A stretch of DNA of 64,000 nt from the NCBI GenBank assembly GCA_905221605.1, contig CAJNDS010002755.1:1-64000 (forward strand). Direction: 5' to 3'. Positions 10,013 through 20,678 of this stretch are shown in pieces. The stretch comes from Symbiodinium natans. Taxonomy: Eukaryota > Sar > Dinophyceae > Suessiales > Symbiodiniaceae. Below the pieces are notes generated by a model. The model saw only the letters and a list, made by a program, of their open reading frames with translations, was not told where the DNA came from and did no database searches. Both the position numbers and the translations under genes were made by a program. The stretch's first letter is position 1, and each line of letters starts with the position of its first letter.

Positions 10013-11035
10013 AGAAGTCTCGTGAATATCGTGATTCTACTGACTTGCCATGACAAAAAGCCCAAAAAGCCCACATCCCTTGACTACAGGAGTCCTTGAA
10101 CTTCAAAAGGAGCTCTGTCAGAGCTTTCTGCCCCGGCTTGCTCAGCTTCCCACAGAAGCCAGAGACCTCGGCTTTGAATGGCTCTCAGATCGGGCAGCCA
10201 TGCGCCCTGCAACACTAGAGGCTTCTTGCACCTGCTTCTCTGCGGGGTTCGCCAGAAAGTCAAAATGTTGGATCGGACGACTGCTTGGGGTCCCCCACTT
10301 TTCAAGTCAAACTGTCCGGGCGGATAACGGTCTTTTCGTGGAGGTGCTCTTTCGCGACTTTGTTTTTGCGACTTTTATTTGGTTATTCTTTTCGGTTTTC
10401 CCCAAAAAAAACTATTGCCTCTGTATTTGAATACGTAGGAATCGTACTAGCTTGCATGGGATTCACATTCTTTTCGTTAACTTATGTTTGGTTCCTTTGT
10501 TTTCCCTAGGAAAAACCTTTGTTGCCTCTGTATTTTCTCTAGGACTCTCGGACAACTCTTTGCCTCTGTATTCTAAAAAGAGTCCCTAATTCTCATGGGA
10601 TTCACATGAAAAATGGTCAGTTTCCCTGATAGGATGTCAAGTCACTAGCACAATGCTCACATGCATGAAGTTGAAGAAACAAAGTGGAGGAGGATGTGAA
10701 ATCGGGCCCAAAACAATCCGGGCAAGGGGTGGCGTCATTTGAAGTTTTCCGGGCGCTCGTCAATGTCCTGGCCCTCGGGCTCTGGATTTCGGCTTAAAGG
10801 CTTAATCCCTTCAAACCTGAGCTCATAATGCTTTGGGTTTCAAAGGCCTGATGTTGTGGCTTCAAGGCCAACGCTTCATTGACATCTCCAGCCCAACGAG
10901 CCCTCAACCCCTTAGCCCTCCCTTTTCTTGTCTGGGGACCAGAATCGCTTCTAAACTCAGGAGGGGCCGCTTAACGAGGACATGGGCCCTCCCCAACATT
11001 ACAGCACCACTACAATACTGCGGCGAGCTGTTTTC
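10013..11035 (-). other. Intron of the helicase gene
   Basis: About 1 kb between the core exon and the motif IV exon with no helicase-like reading frame. It is T-rich on the plus strand near 10.36-10.62 kb, where the phrase TTGCCTCTGTATT occurs three times (near 10413, 10521 and 10558). No mobile element was recognised in it. Confidence 0.6.
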
Positions 11036-11556
11036 AGGAGGTTTGGTCCCTGCCCTTGCCTCGTCGAGGTGAACTCTCTTGACGTCGAAGCAGCGGCCAC
11101 CAACGGCCACCAAAGGGATGTCGGAGGAGCTCGGTTGCAGCTCACGGAAGTAGGACCGAAAAACGTCGGCCTGGAGAGTCGCAGACATGATGACCAAAGA
11201 GACATCGGCGAAGCGATGCAGCAGCAAGCGGACCACTAGGCTCAGGAAGTCCGCATCGGCAGAGCGCTCATGGATCTCGTCGAAAACCACATGCGTAAGC
11301 TGGCCGATTTTCTCGGGGCTGCCTACCAGAGCACTCAGGAGCCAACCGGTAGTCACAAAATTCAGTCGCCTGCCAGGCACGCTGTCTCCACCAATCCGAT
11401 ACCCAACATCCTTGCCCAATTCCTCTCCACGCTCGTTTGCAACTCGCTTGGCGAGATTGATGGCAGCTAACCGTCGGGGCTGTGTCACAACCACCTGCGC
11501 CTTGTTGAAGCATTCGAGCAGATACTGTGGCACCTGCGTGCTCTTGCCGGATCCGG
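11036..11556 (-). CDS. Helicase core exon with motifs I, Ia, II and III
   Basis: Encodes TGSGKSTQVPQ (motif I, P-loop), VTQPRRLAAINLAKRVA (Ia), NFVTTGWLL (Ib), VVFDEIHERSADADF (motif II; DEIH codons at 11270-11281) and LVIMSATLQADVF (motif III), then the strand following motif III. This is the RecA1 ATP-binding domain of a DEAH-type helicase. It sits one frame off from the upstream block: GE and TGSGK share one A in the sequence at 11555-11559. After GGRCFDVKRVHLDE the frame becomes unconvincing, so the exon probably ends near 11.04 kb. Confidence 0.88.
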
Positions 11557-11557
11557 T

Positions 11558-12450
11558 TCGCCCTGCACGCATGTCACCCGGTTCTCCAGGAGGGAGTGGC
11601 AGAGCTCCTCCTTACGTGCCGCGATGGGCAGCTCAGCAGGCTCAGCAGATCGAGATCCTGTCACCTCGGTCACGGACGGCGCCTCGACCGACTCGACTCG
11701 GTCGACCGATGGCAAGAGCTGCACTTCCAGGTCTCGCAGAACATCTGCTCGCCAGGCTCTCAACTCTGGGCTGCCCCGCAGGCTTTCGAGGACCTCGACA
11801 TCCACCTCATCTTGGTCCAAGCGTTTCATGTGCGGATTGTGCGGCTTGCTTGCCTCCTTTTCATCCTTCTCGTTCACGTCTGCTTCTGTGATCCGGGGCC
11901 CCATCTTGCCACGCCTCCTCATCAAGGGCATCGGAACCTCCTGTGGCAAGGGCTCCGTCTGTGGAGTCTGTCTAGGCTTGCTCTGGAAGCTTCGCAGGAC
12001 GAACAGGAAGAGGCGGCCGTTGAAGAGCTGCCGGCTTTCCACAGCCGGAGCCACGTCCAGCAGCCTCGCAAGGTCCAGCACAGAGGAGATCACCTTCTGG
12101 AGCCAAGCACCCAGGCACAGGCAGCGGAAGTCAGCGCACTTGCGGCTGGAGAAGTCGGGACCACCAATCAATGTGGGTCCGATGGCTGCACCCTTGAGGA
12201 TGTACATGGTAGCTAGCAGGGCGTCGAACTCCACCTCTTGCAGCTTCAGCTCGCGCGCGACACCCGCGGTGAACCGCAAGCTTAGAAGGTGGATGGTGTC
12301 CAGAGACACCTCGCACGGAAGCGCTTCTGGGATGGCTCCTGAGGCAGTGTCCACGTAGGCCCGAAGCAGCGCTCCGCGTGCGGGCCGTGGCTGTGCCCGG
12401 ACCCCATGGAGCCGGCCCAGGTAGCCTCAGCTCTCCGCAGACTTCTCCAC
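11558..12450 (-). CDS. Helicase N-terminal exon
   Basis: Open minus-strand frame (about 295 codons) ending at the start of Walker A. It contains a leucine-rich helical part (VSLDTIHLLSLRF), a hydrophobic segment LFLFVLRSF, a charged linker with KMGPRITEADVNEKDEKEAS and the classic lead-in to the helicase core, LPIAARKEELCHSLLENRV, equivalent to the 'LPI..R.E.L..L..N.V' Q-like region of DEAH proteins. No ATG is obvious near the beginning; the first codons of the open frame upstream of the GTG at 12354 continue as GALLRAY, so a further 5' exon probably lies beyond 12.45 kb. The block 12.54-12.87 kb is a weak candidate. Confidence 0.75.
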
Positions 12451-12899
12451 ATGTTTGCACAATGTTGATAATGTTGCACATGTCTGTCACCTCAAAAATT
12501 CCTCTAAACACTTCGACTGCAAGTGTAAAACCCGGGGGCTAAAGCGGTGTGTGGCGTCTTCGAAGCTGGCACGCCCTGACGTGCCAAGGATGCGAACCTC
12601 TACCTGGCCCCAACGACCGGGAGGGTCCGGTGGCATGCAGGGGCCAAGCTTCCCAAGGGTGATCGCAGGCGATGGAGTTCCTGCAGTTGGAGGTGCCAAC
12701 ACTCCAAAGGCAAAGGCCTGCAGCCTGAGCAGCAAGGACGTTATCGAGCAGCTGCCCAAAGAAGGATCTGACAAGAAATCGTTGGACAAGTGGAGGCCAT
12801 GAGCCGCCACTGGAAAGCACCACTTCGGAAGTATGCCTTGCTGGACTTCTCTGTACACCTCAGCGCCAAAAACGATCCCAAGTCGTGACCAGGAGTTTG
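12450..12899. other. Unassigned interval upstream of helicase exons
   Basis: Minus-strand open frames cover 12,487-12,900 with phrases such as LGIVFGAEVYREVQQGI and RWGQVEVRILGTSGRASFED that look moderately protein-like. They could hold an upstream helicase exon, but no family motif was recognised and no promoter could be identified; dinoflagellate promoters lack a dependable consensus. Confidence 0.25.
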
Positions 12900-13620
12900 G
12901 GTCAGACCCGGGCGTTTGCCCGCGCTTTTTCGGGGAAATGCGTGTTTTACTCGAAAACAACGTTTCGCAGGTTTTGGCTAGGGGGTTTTCGACATGAAAC
13001 TTCGAAGTTCCGTGTTGAAGGTTTGGGGAGTACAGGCCAGGTTGGGGAGCATCAGCAAGCACAGCAGAGGAGAGGAAGGTCTAGTTTACTCGAGAAAAAC
13101 AGAGGTTTTTTAGTTTTCCACTTCAGGAGTGGTTTCATTTGTGTGAACATGTCTCTTTTCCTACATCTTGAATGGTGGCCCAAATTTCATTTTTTTGGGG
13201 TTTCCACGGGGTTCGGGCAGAAAGTTGAGGCAGAGTGGAGGCACGGCAATTTTTCGTCTCGCTGGCACAGCGCAAGAAGTACCGAGCACAAGTGTACAGG
13301 ACTCCTCCTCCCCTAAACCCTGAACCCTAAACCCTTTGCTACCCCAAGCCACATTCGAAATGTTGTTCACACAAATGAAACAACCACTCCTGAAGTGGAA
13401 AACTCAAAAAACCTCGGTTTTCTCAAGTAGACTAGACCTTCCTCTCCTCTGCTGGGCTTGCTGATGCTCCCCAACCTGACCTGTACTCCCCAAACCTTCA
13501 ACACGGAACTTCGAAGTTTCATGTCCAAAGTCCCCTTAGCCGAAACCTGCGAAATCCTGTGCTTTTTCGAGTAAAACACGCATTTCCCCAAAAAAGCGCG
13601 GGCAAACGTCCGTGTCCTAG
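12900..13620. mobile_element. Foldback (long inverted repeat) element with 11-bp flanking direct repeat
   Basis: The arms 12,913-13,148 and 13,365-13,608 are inverted copies of one another of about 236-244 bp with scattered mismatches, around a 216-bp centre. The phrase CCAGGAGTTTG occurs in direct orientation on both sides (12,889-12,899 and 13,621-13,631), as expected for a target duplication. The arm sequence encodes nothing recognisable although short frames are open in each arm (GKCVFYSK near the tips). The centre contains a short telomere-like run (CCCTAAACCCTGAACCC near 13,310). It resembles a foldback or MITE-type non-autonomous DNA element; the family is not recognised. Confidence 0.8.
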
Positions 13621-13631
13621 CCAGGAGTTTG

Positions 13632-15486
13632 CATCTGAGAAATGTTTTTTGGAGTTAGAAGGAGTCTTCATTCGTCCTTCGATGACTGCGGCTCAGGCGC
13701 AAGCTCGATGCTTTCATCTCCAGCAAACTGACTTAGAATCGGCACTTCCAGAGGGGTAGCCTGGGGCATGTAGAAGCTCTGGGCATCAGCCAAAACCTTC
13801 CGGGCCTCATCGATTTCCTGCTGGTTGTGCAGGGCTGGCTTCAACAAGTCCAGGGCTGCCTCCTCCGTTGAACATGAGCCGAAATCCGACTCTATCTGAC
13901 AACTGACAACTCTTCAGTCCTGCGGAGGTCTTCGGCTCTGACACAAGATCTTTGCCAACTCCTCAAAGCTGTCTGGAAGAGGCTCCGATCCAGTGGGACC
14001 TGCGCCGTCACCCCCAGAGGTTGGGCCATTGGAAATGCTCTGGCTCCTTTAGGTTGTTACCACAGGCCTTGCACACCGACATGCTTTCGCAAAAACTAGC
14101 TAGCTGATGCTGCTAGCGTGAACTGTGACAAAAGGCGCAGCAAACAGCACAAGACGAGTTGCAGGCAAGGCCAGTAAACCTTGGGTGTCATGAGTTTGTC
14201 ACGTCCCGGACTCTCTATTAAAGCCCCTACAAACCACGGGCTCACCTGTCAGCTGAAATTCCAGTGATGCTTACATATGCGTACGGGCCTGGCAGGCCGC
14301 GCCGTCGGCATTTCTCGATGAGTTGCCGCGAATGGTCGTTGCCGCAGAGTGCAGCTAACATCGGTAACAGCTCCTCTGGCAACAGTCATGACCGGTGAAT
14401 GAGCACATGTGAGCACAGTCAATCATCTAACCGAAGACCGAAACTACAAACAAGCGCACTTTGACAGTCGAGGACATGACTGCACTAAGGATCACAATCA
14501 CAACACAAGCAAGACTTCCACACTTTCACACTAACTGGTAATGCCTTGCTCATGCCATCCCTGGATGTAACCACTTCCATCAAAGATGTGTCATACTTCA
14601 GAATTGCAGGCTCCTCAGGGACAGCCAAAGCCCTCGCTAGGGCTTGGCGCGTCCAGACCTGCAGCAAAACCGTTTCCAGACTGGAGGTCTACGTGGGAAG
14701 ATGCTTCGCGATTGGCCAGCACAAACAAATGCAGCAGTTGTCCCAGCGAAGGTCTGACTGTTGTTGGACTGTTGTTTGACTGCAAAGCTGAGGGTCCCAG
14801 GATGTCCCAGGCTACTGCGGTTGTTGCTGCTCTTGTTGCTCTTGATGTTGGTGCTGCCGTTGATGGCTATGGCTGTTGTTGCTGCTTCGTTGTCGTTGCT
14901 AAATGTTCGCCTTCCTCTTGCTATCTATCTTATCTTCTGATCTTAGTTAAGATGATGACTATACTTCTTACTGTTGTTGTTATTATTGTTGTTCTTGTTC
15001 TTGTCATTGCCATGGTCTGTCTCCTGATGTTTATGTTGCTGCTGTTGTTGCCGTTTTTGTTAACGCGAGCTTTCTTGTCTTCCCAGTATTGAGGGGATAC
15101 GGACACTGTGTCACTTGCAGATTCGAACCACCTACTGTAAAGGGCAAACGGAGCAGAGAAGCTTAATAAGAGCGTGTTCACTGCTCTTGCCATTCGTAGA
15201 GAGACCCTTCGCTGAAAGGCAAAAAGGAGCCAAGGCAGGTCTCCACTGCAAGGCAATTGACGGGATCGGGGCCTTGAGAACAAATCTGCGTTCGTTGCGG
15301 CCATTGCTCTCCTGTTGCGCTGACCACACTTCTGCCGGCTCTAAACTTTGCAAAGTGCGCGTCTACACGCTTCAGTGTACCACAGCATCACTGCATGCTG
15401 GAAGCGTGACCAACAGGATCACACGTCACAGCAGCGAAAGGCTGCTGAGCAAAATACCAAGCCTTCTTCGCAGTTCTACAACAGTC
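13632..15486. other. Intergenic interval; low-complexity GTT/GCT tract
   Basis: No gene was supported. From about 14,815 to 15,065 the plus strand is rich in GTT, GCT and CTT triplets. The plus-strand frame through it gives a long hydrophobic peptide (runs of L, V, I, M), which is the expected by-product of such triplets and is not taken as a membrane protein. Confidence 0.5.
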
Positions 15487-15489
15487 CTA

Positions 15490-16275
15490 ATACGGTCCTA
15501 CACAGTCCTGCTCAAATCCGCACATGGCCAGCCCGGAGCTCGCTTGCCAAGGTTTAGAAAGTTCCAACATCCCAGGCTCCTCAGCTCTCCGCAGGGGAAG
15601 GACAGCAGCCTCAGGATCCAGATTCGGGAAGGTCACCAGCCGGCCACCTGACATGCCCAGGCTGAGCAGGGCCCGACTTCGGCACCAAGAATAACAATCA
15701 TAACACATGCAAAGCACATAAAAACACATCCCGAAACAACCGCTGCCACCCTTCATGATGACGAAGTCCGTGTCGTTGCCCAGCACGGCAAGTGCATTTC
15801 GCTCTTCCATGACACGAACACACTCAGGGTCTGCTTCTCTTTGGGCCAGTTGGATTCTGGCGCCAGCCTTCCTAACTCCGGCTCGAACCGCATCAACGAA
15901 GAGGGGCCCGCTGTGGACCTGCTTTGGATCGCTGTCCGTGCCCTCCAGAAACCGCTTCAGCTTCGCTCTGTCCGTCTGCCGCTGCGCAAATCGGGATCGC
16001 CACTCTGGCAACTTGGATTCCATCTCTTCAACTCCGTTGTAGCCTGCAGCACCATCCTCCACAAAGTCCAGGCAGACACCGCGCTCGCGGAGCCCAGTCA
16101 CACGCCGCTCGGCCGAGGAAGAGACATGTGCCAGGTCCGACGCGGCAGTCTCATTCTCGAAGGACTCAAGCAGCCAGAACGTAAAGGCATGGAAGTCGGC
16201 GACCAGAAGAACTGGACCATGGCTTCTGAGCTCATCGACGTCCAGGGTCTCAGGCGCCTCGAAAGGGGAAAAACA
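15490..16275 (-). CDS. XPG/Asteroid-like PIN-domain protein, partial gene
   Basis: The minus frame encodes GPVLLVADFHAFTFWLLESF (PIN strand 1 with an acidic residue), then GVCLDFVEDGAAGYNGVEEM (strand with acidic residues), ERNALAVLGNDTDFVIMKG near the middle and GGRLVTFPNLDPEAAVLPL after it. The combination with VLGNDTDF is characteristic of the Asteroid/FAM120-type branch of the XPG/FEN1 nuclease superfamily, in which acidic side chains bind metal ions. Between MKGGSG and GGRLVTF lies a Cys/Tyr-rich stretch (15,670-15,735) that reads like an intron. The first and last exons are not identified. It lies on the same strand as the helicase gene, fitting one-directional gene clusters of dinoflagellates. 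Nuclease activity is not implied; some family members are inactive. Confidence 0.6.
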
Positions 16276-16302
16276 AAAACAACTAGCGAAACAACAACGC
16301 AA

Positions 16303-19300
16303 AAAAACACATCAAAACACGTCATGTCAATTCACGTCATGTCAGCGTTCTCTAGGGCAAATTTGGTAGGCATGGTATGGGCATGGGGTGGGCAAGGGGT
16401 GGGCCTAGGCCTAAACAGATATCACCGAGCCGAGGTACCACCTTCTTGGTCAAAAATGTGTGCAGCTGTCGAGGTCCCATGGCAAAGCGGGCCGGCCTGC
16501 AGCCCGTCAATTTGAAAGCAGAATTGCTGCGGGGCACGTCTTCACATGTCTTCACAACAGCACATGCCAGTTTCCAGCAACATACCCTCCATGAAACTCA
16601 ACTGTCTAGATGCGACATATTCCACGAACGAGAAGTGCTCCCAGATGCACACCACTTGGCACCTCTTTTGGCGCGCAGACAAAGGAAGCACTCCTACCCT
16701 GAGCTGCCGCTAAGCTGGACCTCATGGCACGCTTGCAAATCACTCTGCGGTTTCCGAAGTCTCCGACGCTCCGAGATCATAAGTGCTGGGCGTTCGGGGT
16801 CTTCGCACAGCAGTAATCTGACAGCACGTGACAGATGTGGCAAATGTGTTGGGAGCCCTCCTGCAAACAACTGATTACCATTGGCTGATGATGAGAAGAC
16901 AGGGCGGGCTCGCCCTCGGGAATGCTGCTTAAAGCCTGCACTGCTCTCAACACTCTCCAAGTTGTCCTAAACAGCTGAAGTTTTCAAGTACATTGTTTAG
17001 CCGTAACATCAGTGACAAGTCCGGGCACAGAAGTCACGTGCGATCGCCTTCAGCTCAAGCTCATCATTGTCACCAGCATTACCACTTGCAAGATATCGTT
17101 GAACGACACGCACACACCTCGGAGCGCAACTGTGCTTCAGAAGTGCTTGCAAAGATGAAGAACTTCAACTGGGGATGCCACAGTCGCTTCCAGGGCATTG
17201 CGCCAACTGTCAATTCATCATCAATGGCCCGCTTCCAACCTGGAGCTTGGACAGATTCATGTCAGCCGCCGCTCTACACAAAAGCGCTGGCCTGGCCAGC
17301 TTTTCGCCTCCTTCGCGGGAGGCTTCCCCGGCTCAGGTACAGCTTGTCCTGGCGGCTTTCACGCGGGATCCACGAGCCCTTCGCATCTGATGATGCGAAC
17401 TCCCAGCCGCAACAGTGTCTATCTCCCAATGCGAAAGATCTCCCAAGCCTTCGATGAAAAAAAAAAACTGTTGGCGCTGCAAACACATACATGGTTGCAG
17501 CTGCCTCTTCCGCATCCCTCAAAAGAGGATCCCAGAGAAAGCCACTTGACTGTCTGAGCACCAATTCACTCAAGCCCCGGAACACGCCTGCTTTACCAGG
17601 AGGCTTTCCATCAGGCTTGGAACTAGCAGAGGCCACAACATTCCACATGGCATCAATCCTGGGCAAAGGTTCGTCAAGCGAAGTGCTTTGAGTCAACGGG
17701 CATGTGCACATTGAAACACTCTGGGACGCCGACTTCGACTGGTCCCAAATTTTGAGGGAGTTCTTGACCTTAAGTCATGCCAGCCGGATTCAGAAATATA
17801 CTTACACTATGGTATTGAGCTGAGAAGCCACAGGTTTGCAAACAAACTGCATGATATGCTGAGGGCTGCGCGAAGTTACCAAATGGCTTCTGTTTTCTGG
17901 GGATGTTATCAAAACCTGAGTAGCAACAACGCTCTCTCTCTCACTGATGCAACAAGATTAACATTGATTCGTGACGCATGCTGTAGCTTTGGAGTCTATG
18001 GTGTTTGATGCAATACTGGCGTATACTGGCGTCGAGCTCATGACCTCAGACTTGTCTAACAACTTTCACAGGCCTGATTTTGATACCTACTCAAAACTAC
18101 TTGTGTGATGCACAGCTAGATGAGCCTCTGTCTAAGCAATACGCCTACCGCGAGTTTCGAGTTAAAACTGGGCACTGCGCATGCGCACGAAACCCTTTCA
18201 CAAGTTCACGCACTTGCAGTCAAACTCAGACTATCATTGTGCCAAGGAGCCCAACAACTTCTGGACCAAACTCCTGGCGCATGATTACTCAACACGAGAA
18301 TTACACACAAGCCTGCCGCACAGCACGCCAGCGAAGCCTTATGTGGGGAGCGACGTCCGTCTGTGGGTCTTCGATTGCTCGCCGCACTCCATCAACCTGG
18401 ACTGTCCAAGTACTCTTGGAACATTGACCCAACAACACTCAAATGATCCAGCCAATTCGCAAGAAAACAGAAACTCGGCCGAGGACCCAAGTGTCTTGCT
18501 TGACCTGCCCTTTGTTGCTGCTCCTGAAAGAACACTTTCTCACTTTAACTTCGACCGAAGCTGTGTGCCGTATGGTGGGCAACGGGTAATCCGACATTGC
18601 TTGGGCGCGGGCTCTTTGCCTTGATAAAGGTTCCCCTTGGAAAAACAACAACAAATGGTGGACGCTCCGCAAGGTGTTTCTTTCTCAACACACAGCTCGT
18701 CTGACATCCCAAGGCCTGGTACTTTTGCGCTTCTGACATGCAACTGGTATGGCTTTCCCATTCATTCCAAGCAAAAACCTGCCACCCAAGGCAGGTGAAT
18801 GGGCAGATGAATGCTTCCTTGCGCTATGCAATGCAAGGCCTTGGAACAATCGATGCAGCTCACTGTGTGACTTCCACATCCTTAAATATTCACATCACAC
18901 GGTTTTCCGGTAGCACTGCAAGAACTGTCCCAAACTCAAGATGCAAACGCATCCCTCTTGAGGATGCGTCTTTGCAGATGCTTGGCCAACTTGGGCTTTT
19001 TGACCTTGGTACTGAACACTCAGTTCCCGATTAACACGGGCTGTCAGACAAAGACTCCTCGACATGTTGCCAACAACTGTGTCTTGCTTCAGCAACGGCA
19101 GCTACAAAAGCCCATCAGCAACCTGCTGTCAGGTATGCCTTCACACGCATCTATCCCGAAAATGTTGCTGCCACGACACAGTTTCGTTGCACCTCAGCTG
19201 GAAAAGCAGGGTGTTGCAAGGCCATTGGTCAATCGAAGCATGAGTACGCAACAGCCCGCACTCGAAGTAGACCATCGCGTGCGTCTACCCCAATAAATAC

Positions 19301-19840
19301 TGTCTGTCAACCCCCACATCTGCTAGTTAGTTTAGTGGCGAAAACAACAGGACTAGTACCCATGCATACCCATGTTCTGGCAGCCAATGCGGCTAAATGT
19401 GATGATGTGCCTTCTGCGCATCGTGGACAAGCCAGCATTAAACTTGCCTCTTATCTAGCGCTGTGTGAGCCAACAAGCCAGTTGAACATGCAAGTTCAAG
19501 CGTTGCAAAACAAAGACACCAGCCGACCCCAGAGCTCGATTGCGGCCTCAAGTCTACCCGGTTGCGCATCCATCTGCGCCGTGATGACCAAATAGCTCGC
19601 ACCCGAGCTCCCCGCTGCCCCCCTACAATGGCCAACTTGCTATGCGAGGCTCCGAGGCATGACGGCTGTTGCTTCTTTGCAAGTCTTTGCAATTCCCAAG
19701 TGCCCGGAAATCAATCAGTGCACGCTTTCTCGGTGTTTTCCACAGTCCGCACTGGAGTCTTTGACTGCCAAAAGCAAAAATCCAGGGCTCCGCGCAGGTC
19801 TGTGCCCAAACCTCTTCACCTTTTCACGGAACAAGCAGAG
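16303..19840. other. Unassigned interval between PIN gene and element C
   Basis: About 3.5 kb in which no gene could be supported. Candidate minus-strand coding stretches exist at 17,274-17,711 (with FRGLSELVLRQSSGFLWDPL) and could be upstream exons of the PIN gene, but no family match was recognised. The rest lacks long frames of coherent composition, repeats or RNA genes that I can see. Confidence 0.3.
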
Positions 19841-19854
19841 TTGGAATAACAATA

Positions 19855-20110
19855 CCTCAGATGTTTCCCCTGCGACCGATAGCTCGCGCCAGATGTTTCC
19901 CCTGCGACCAAATAGCTCGGGCCAGCGATCAAATAGCTTGCGTCAGCGACCAAATAGCTCGTGCCAGATTTTCCACCCCACAAAGCGCTTGCTGCTCTCG
20001 CAATGCAAGCAAATTGGAGAAAAAACACAAACACGTCAGATGTTTCCCCTGAGACCAAATGGCTAGGGTTTCCACTGCGACCAAATAGCTCGCGCCTACA
20101 TAGCTCGCGC
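19855..20110. repeat. Degenerate minisatellite with CAAATAGCTCG motif
   Basis: The phrase GACCAAATAGCTCG(C/T)GCCAG and variants recur in direct orientation about six times from 19,874 to 20,102, in two blocks (19,855-19,970 and 20,036-20,110); GATGTTTCCCCTG accompanies several copies. A further copy lies at 19,584-19,604. Spacing is irregular (about 21-45 bp). It borders the left end of element C. Confidence 0.7.
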
Positions 20111-20167
20111 CAGAACGTATTCAACTAGCATCCTGCTTTTTGGGGGACCTCGCGCCTGAATAGCTCG

Positions 20168-20333
20168 CGTTCACTACCCGCACTAGTCCGTTACGAATGT
20201 TCAGTCGCATACGTGAAAAAGGAAGAACCACGCACACCCCTTTCTTTTTACACGCTGGCAGAAGAATCCCTGGCGGTGCTTCAGCAAAGCAGCCTGCGGG
20301 CAGAAGCACCCGGGCAAGAAAGGTGAACAGAAT
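20168..20333. repeat. Element C terminal repeat B2
   Basis: A 166-bp direct copy of 20,445-20,610, with only a few differences (for example CAGTCGCATACG versus CAGTTGCACACG). It is separated from A2 by 15 bp. In the element's own (minus) orientation it is the outermost 3' repeat. Confidence 0.9.
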
Positions 20334-20348
20334 AAATCCGCCTGTCGA

Positions 20349-20446
20349 GCCAGCAGCTACACAGCAGGCGGGCGGGGGATGAACAGGCGGAACATGCTGT
20401 GCCGTTGCGTGCGGGCAGCAAACACACTTGTACACGTACAGCCACG
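20349..20446. repeat. Element C terminal repeat A2
   Basis: A ~98-bp direct copy of A1 at 25,469-25,567 (one GGGC/GGGA-type difference and one G). It abuts B1 directly, forming the B-A junction expected in a circular intermediate of a YR element. Confidence 0.9.
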
Positions 20447-20610
20447 TTCACTACCCGCACTAGTCCGTTACGAATGTTCAGTTGCACACGTGAAAAAGGA
20501 AGAACCACGCACACCCCTTTCTTTTTACACGCTGGCAGAAGAATCCCTGGCGGTGCTTCAGCTAAGCAGCCTGCGGGCAGAAGCACCCGGGCAAGAAAGG
20601 TGAACAGAAT
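20445..20610. repeat. Element C terminal repeat B1
   Basis: Direct copy of 20,168-20,333 placed immediately 3' (minus strand) of the RT/RNase H ORF stop at about 20,679. Confidence 0.9.
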
Positions 20611-20678
20611 GCTGGTCCAAAGCACCAAGTATTTCAGGCGGCACGCTTGACCCGAAGGGGGAACAAGGCCAGCATTCT

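Larger units (their letters stand above)
6122..12450 (-). other. DEAH/RHA-type RNA helicase gene (multi-exon locus)
   Basis: Separate minus-strand open blocks encode, in order from 12.45 kb down to 6.1 kb, every hallmark of a DEAH-box helicase: Walker A TGSGKST, DEIH, MSATLQ, FLPG, the FASNVAESSLT motif V, the QRAGRAGRT motif VI, an HA2 (ratchet) domain with LGRICLRLP, and an OB-fold-like C-terminal region. The family unwinds RNA or remodels RNP using NTP hydrolysis. HA2 and the spacing resemble the TDRD9/DHX9/YTHDC2 group, but subgroup assignment is uncertain. Exon borders given for the pieces are approximate, since dinoflagellate introns often use GC or GA as well as GT donors. A one-base frame break lies in Walker A (see findings), so functionality is not certain. 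Confidence 0.88.

Noticed and set aside
14586-15092. 168-codon plus-strand frame with a long run of L, V, I and M
   Set aside because: It is the translation of a GTT/CTT/GTC triplet-rich low-complexity tract; no start context, no conserved features.
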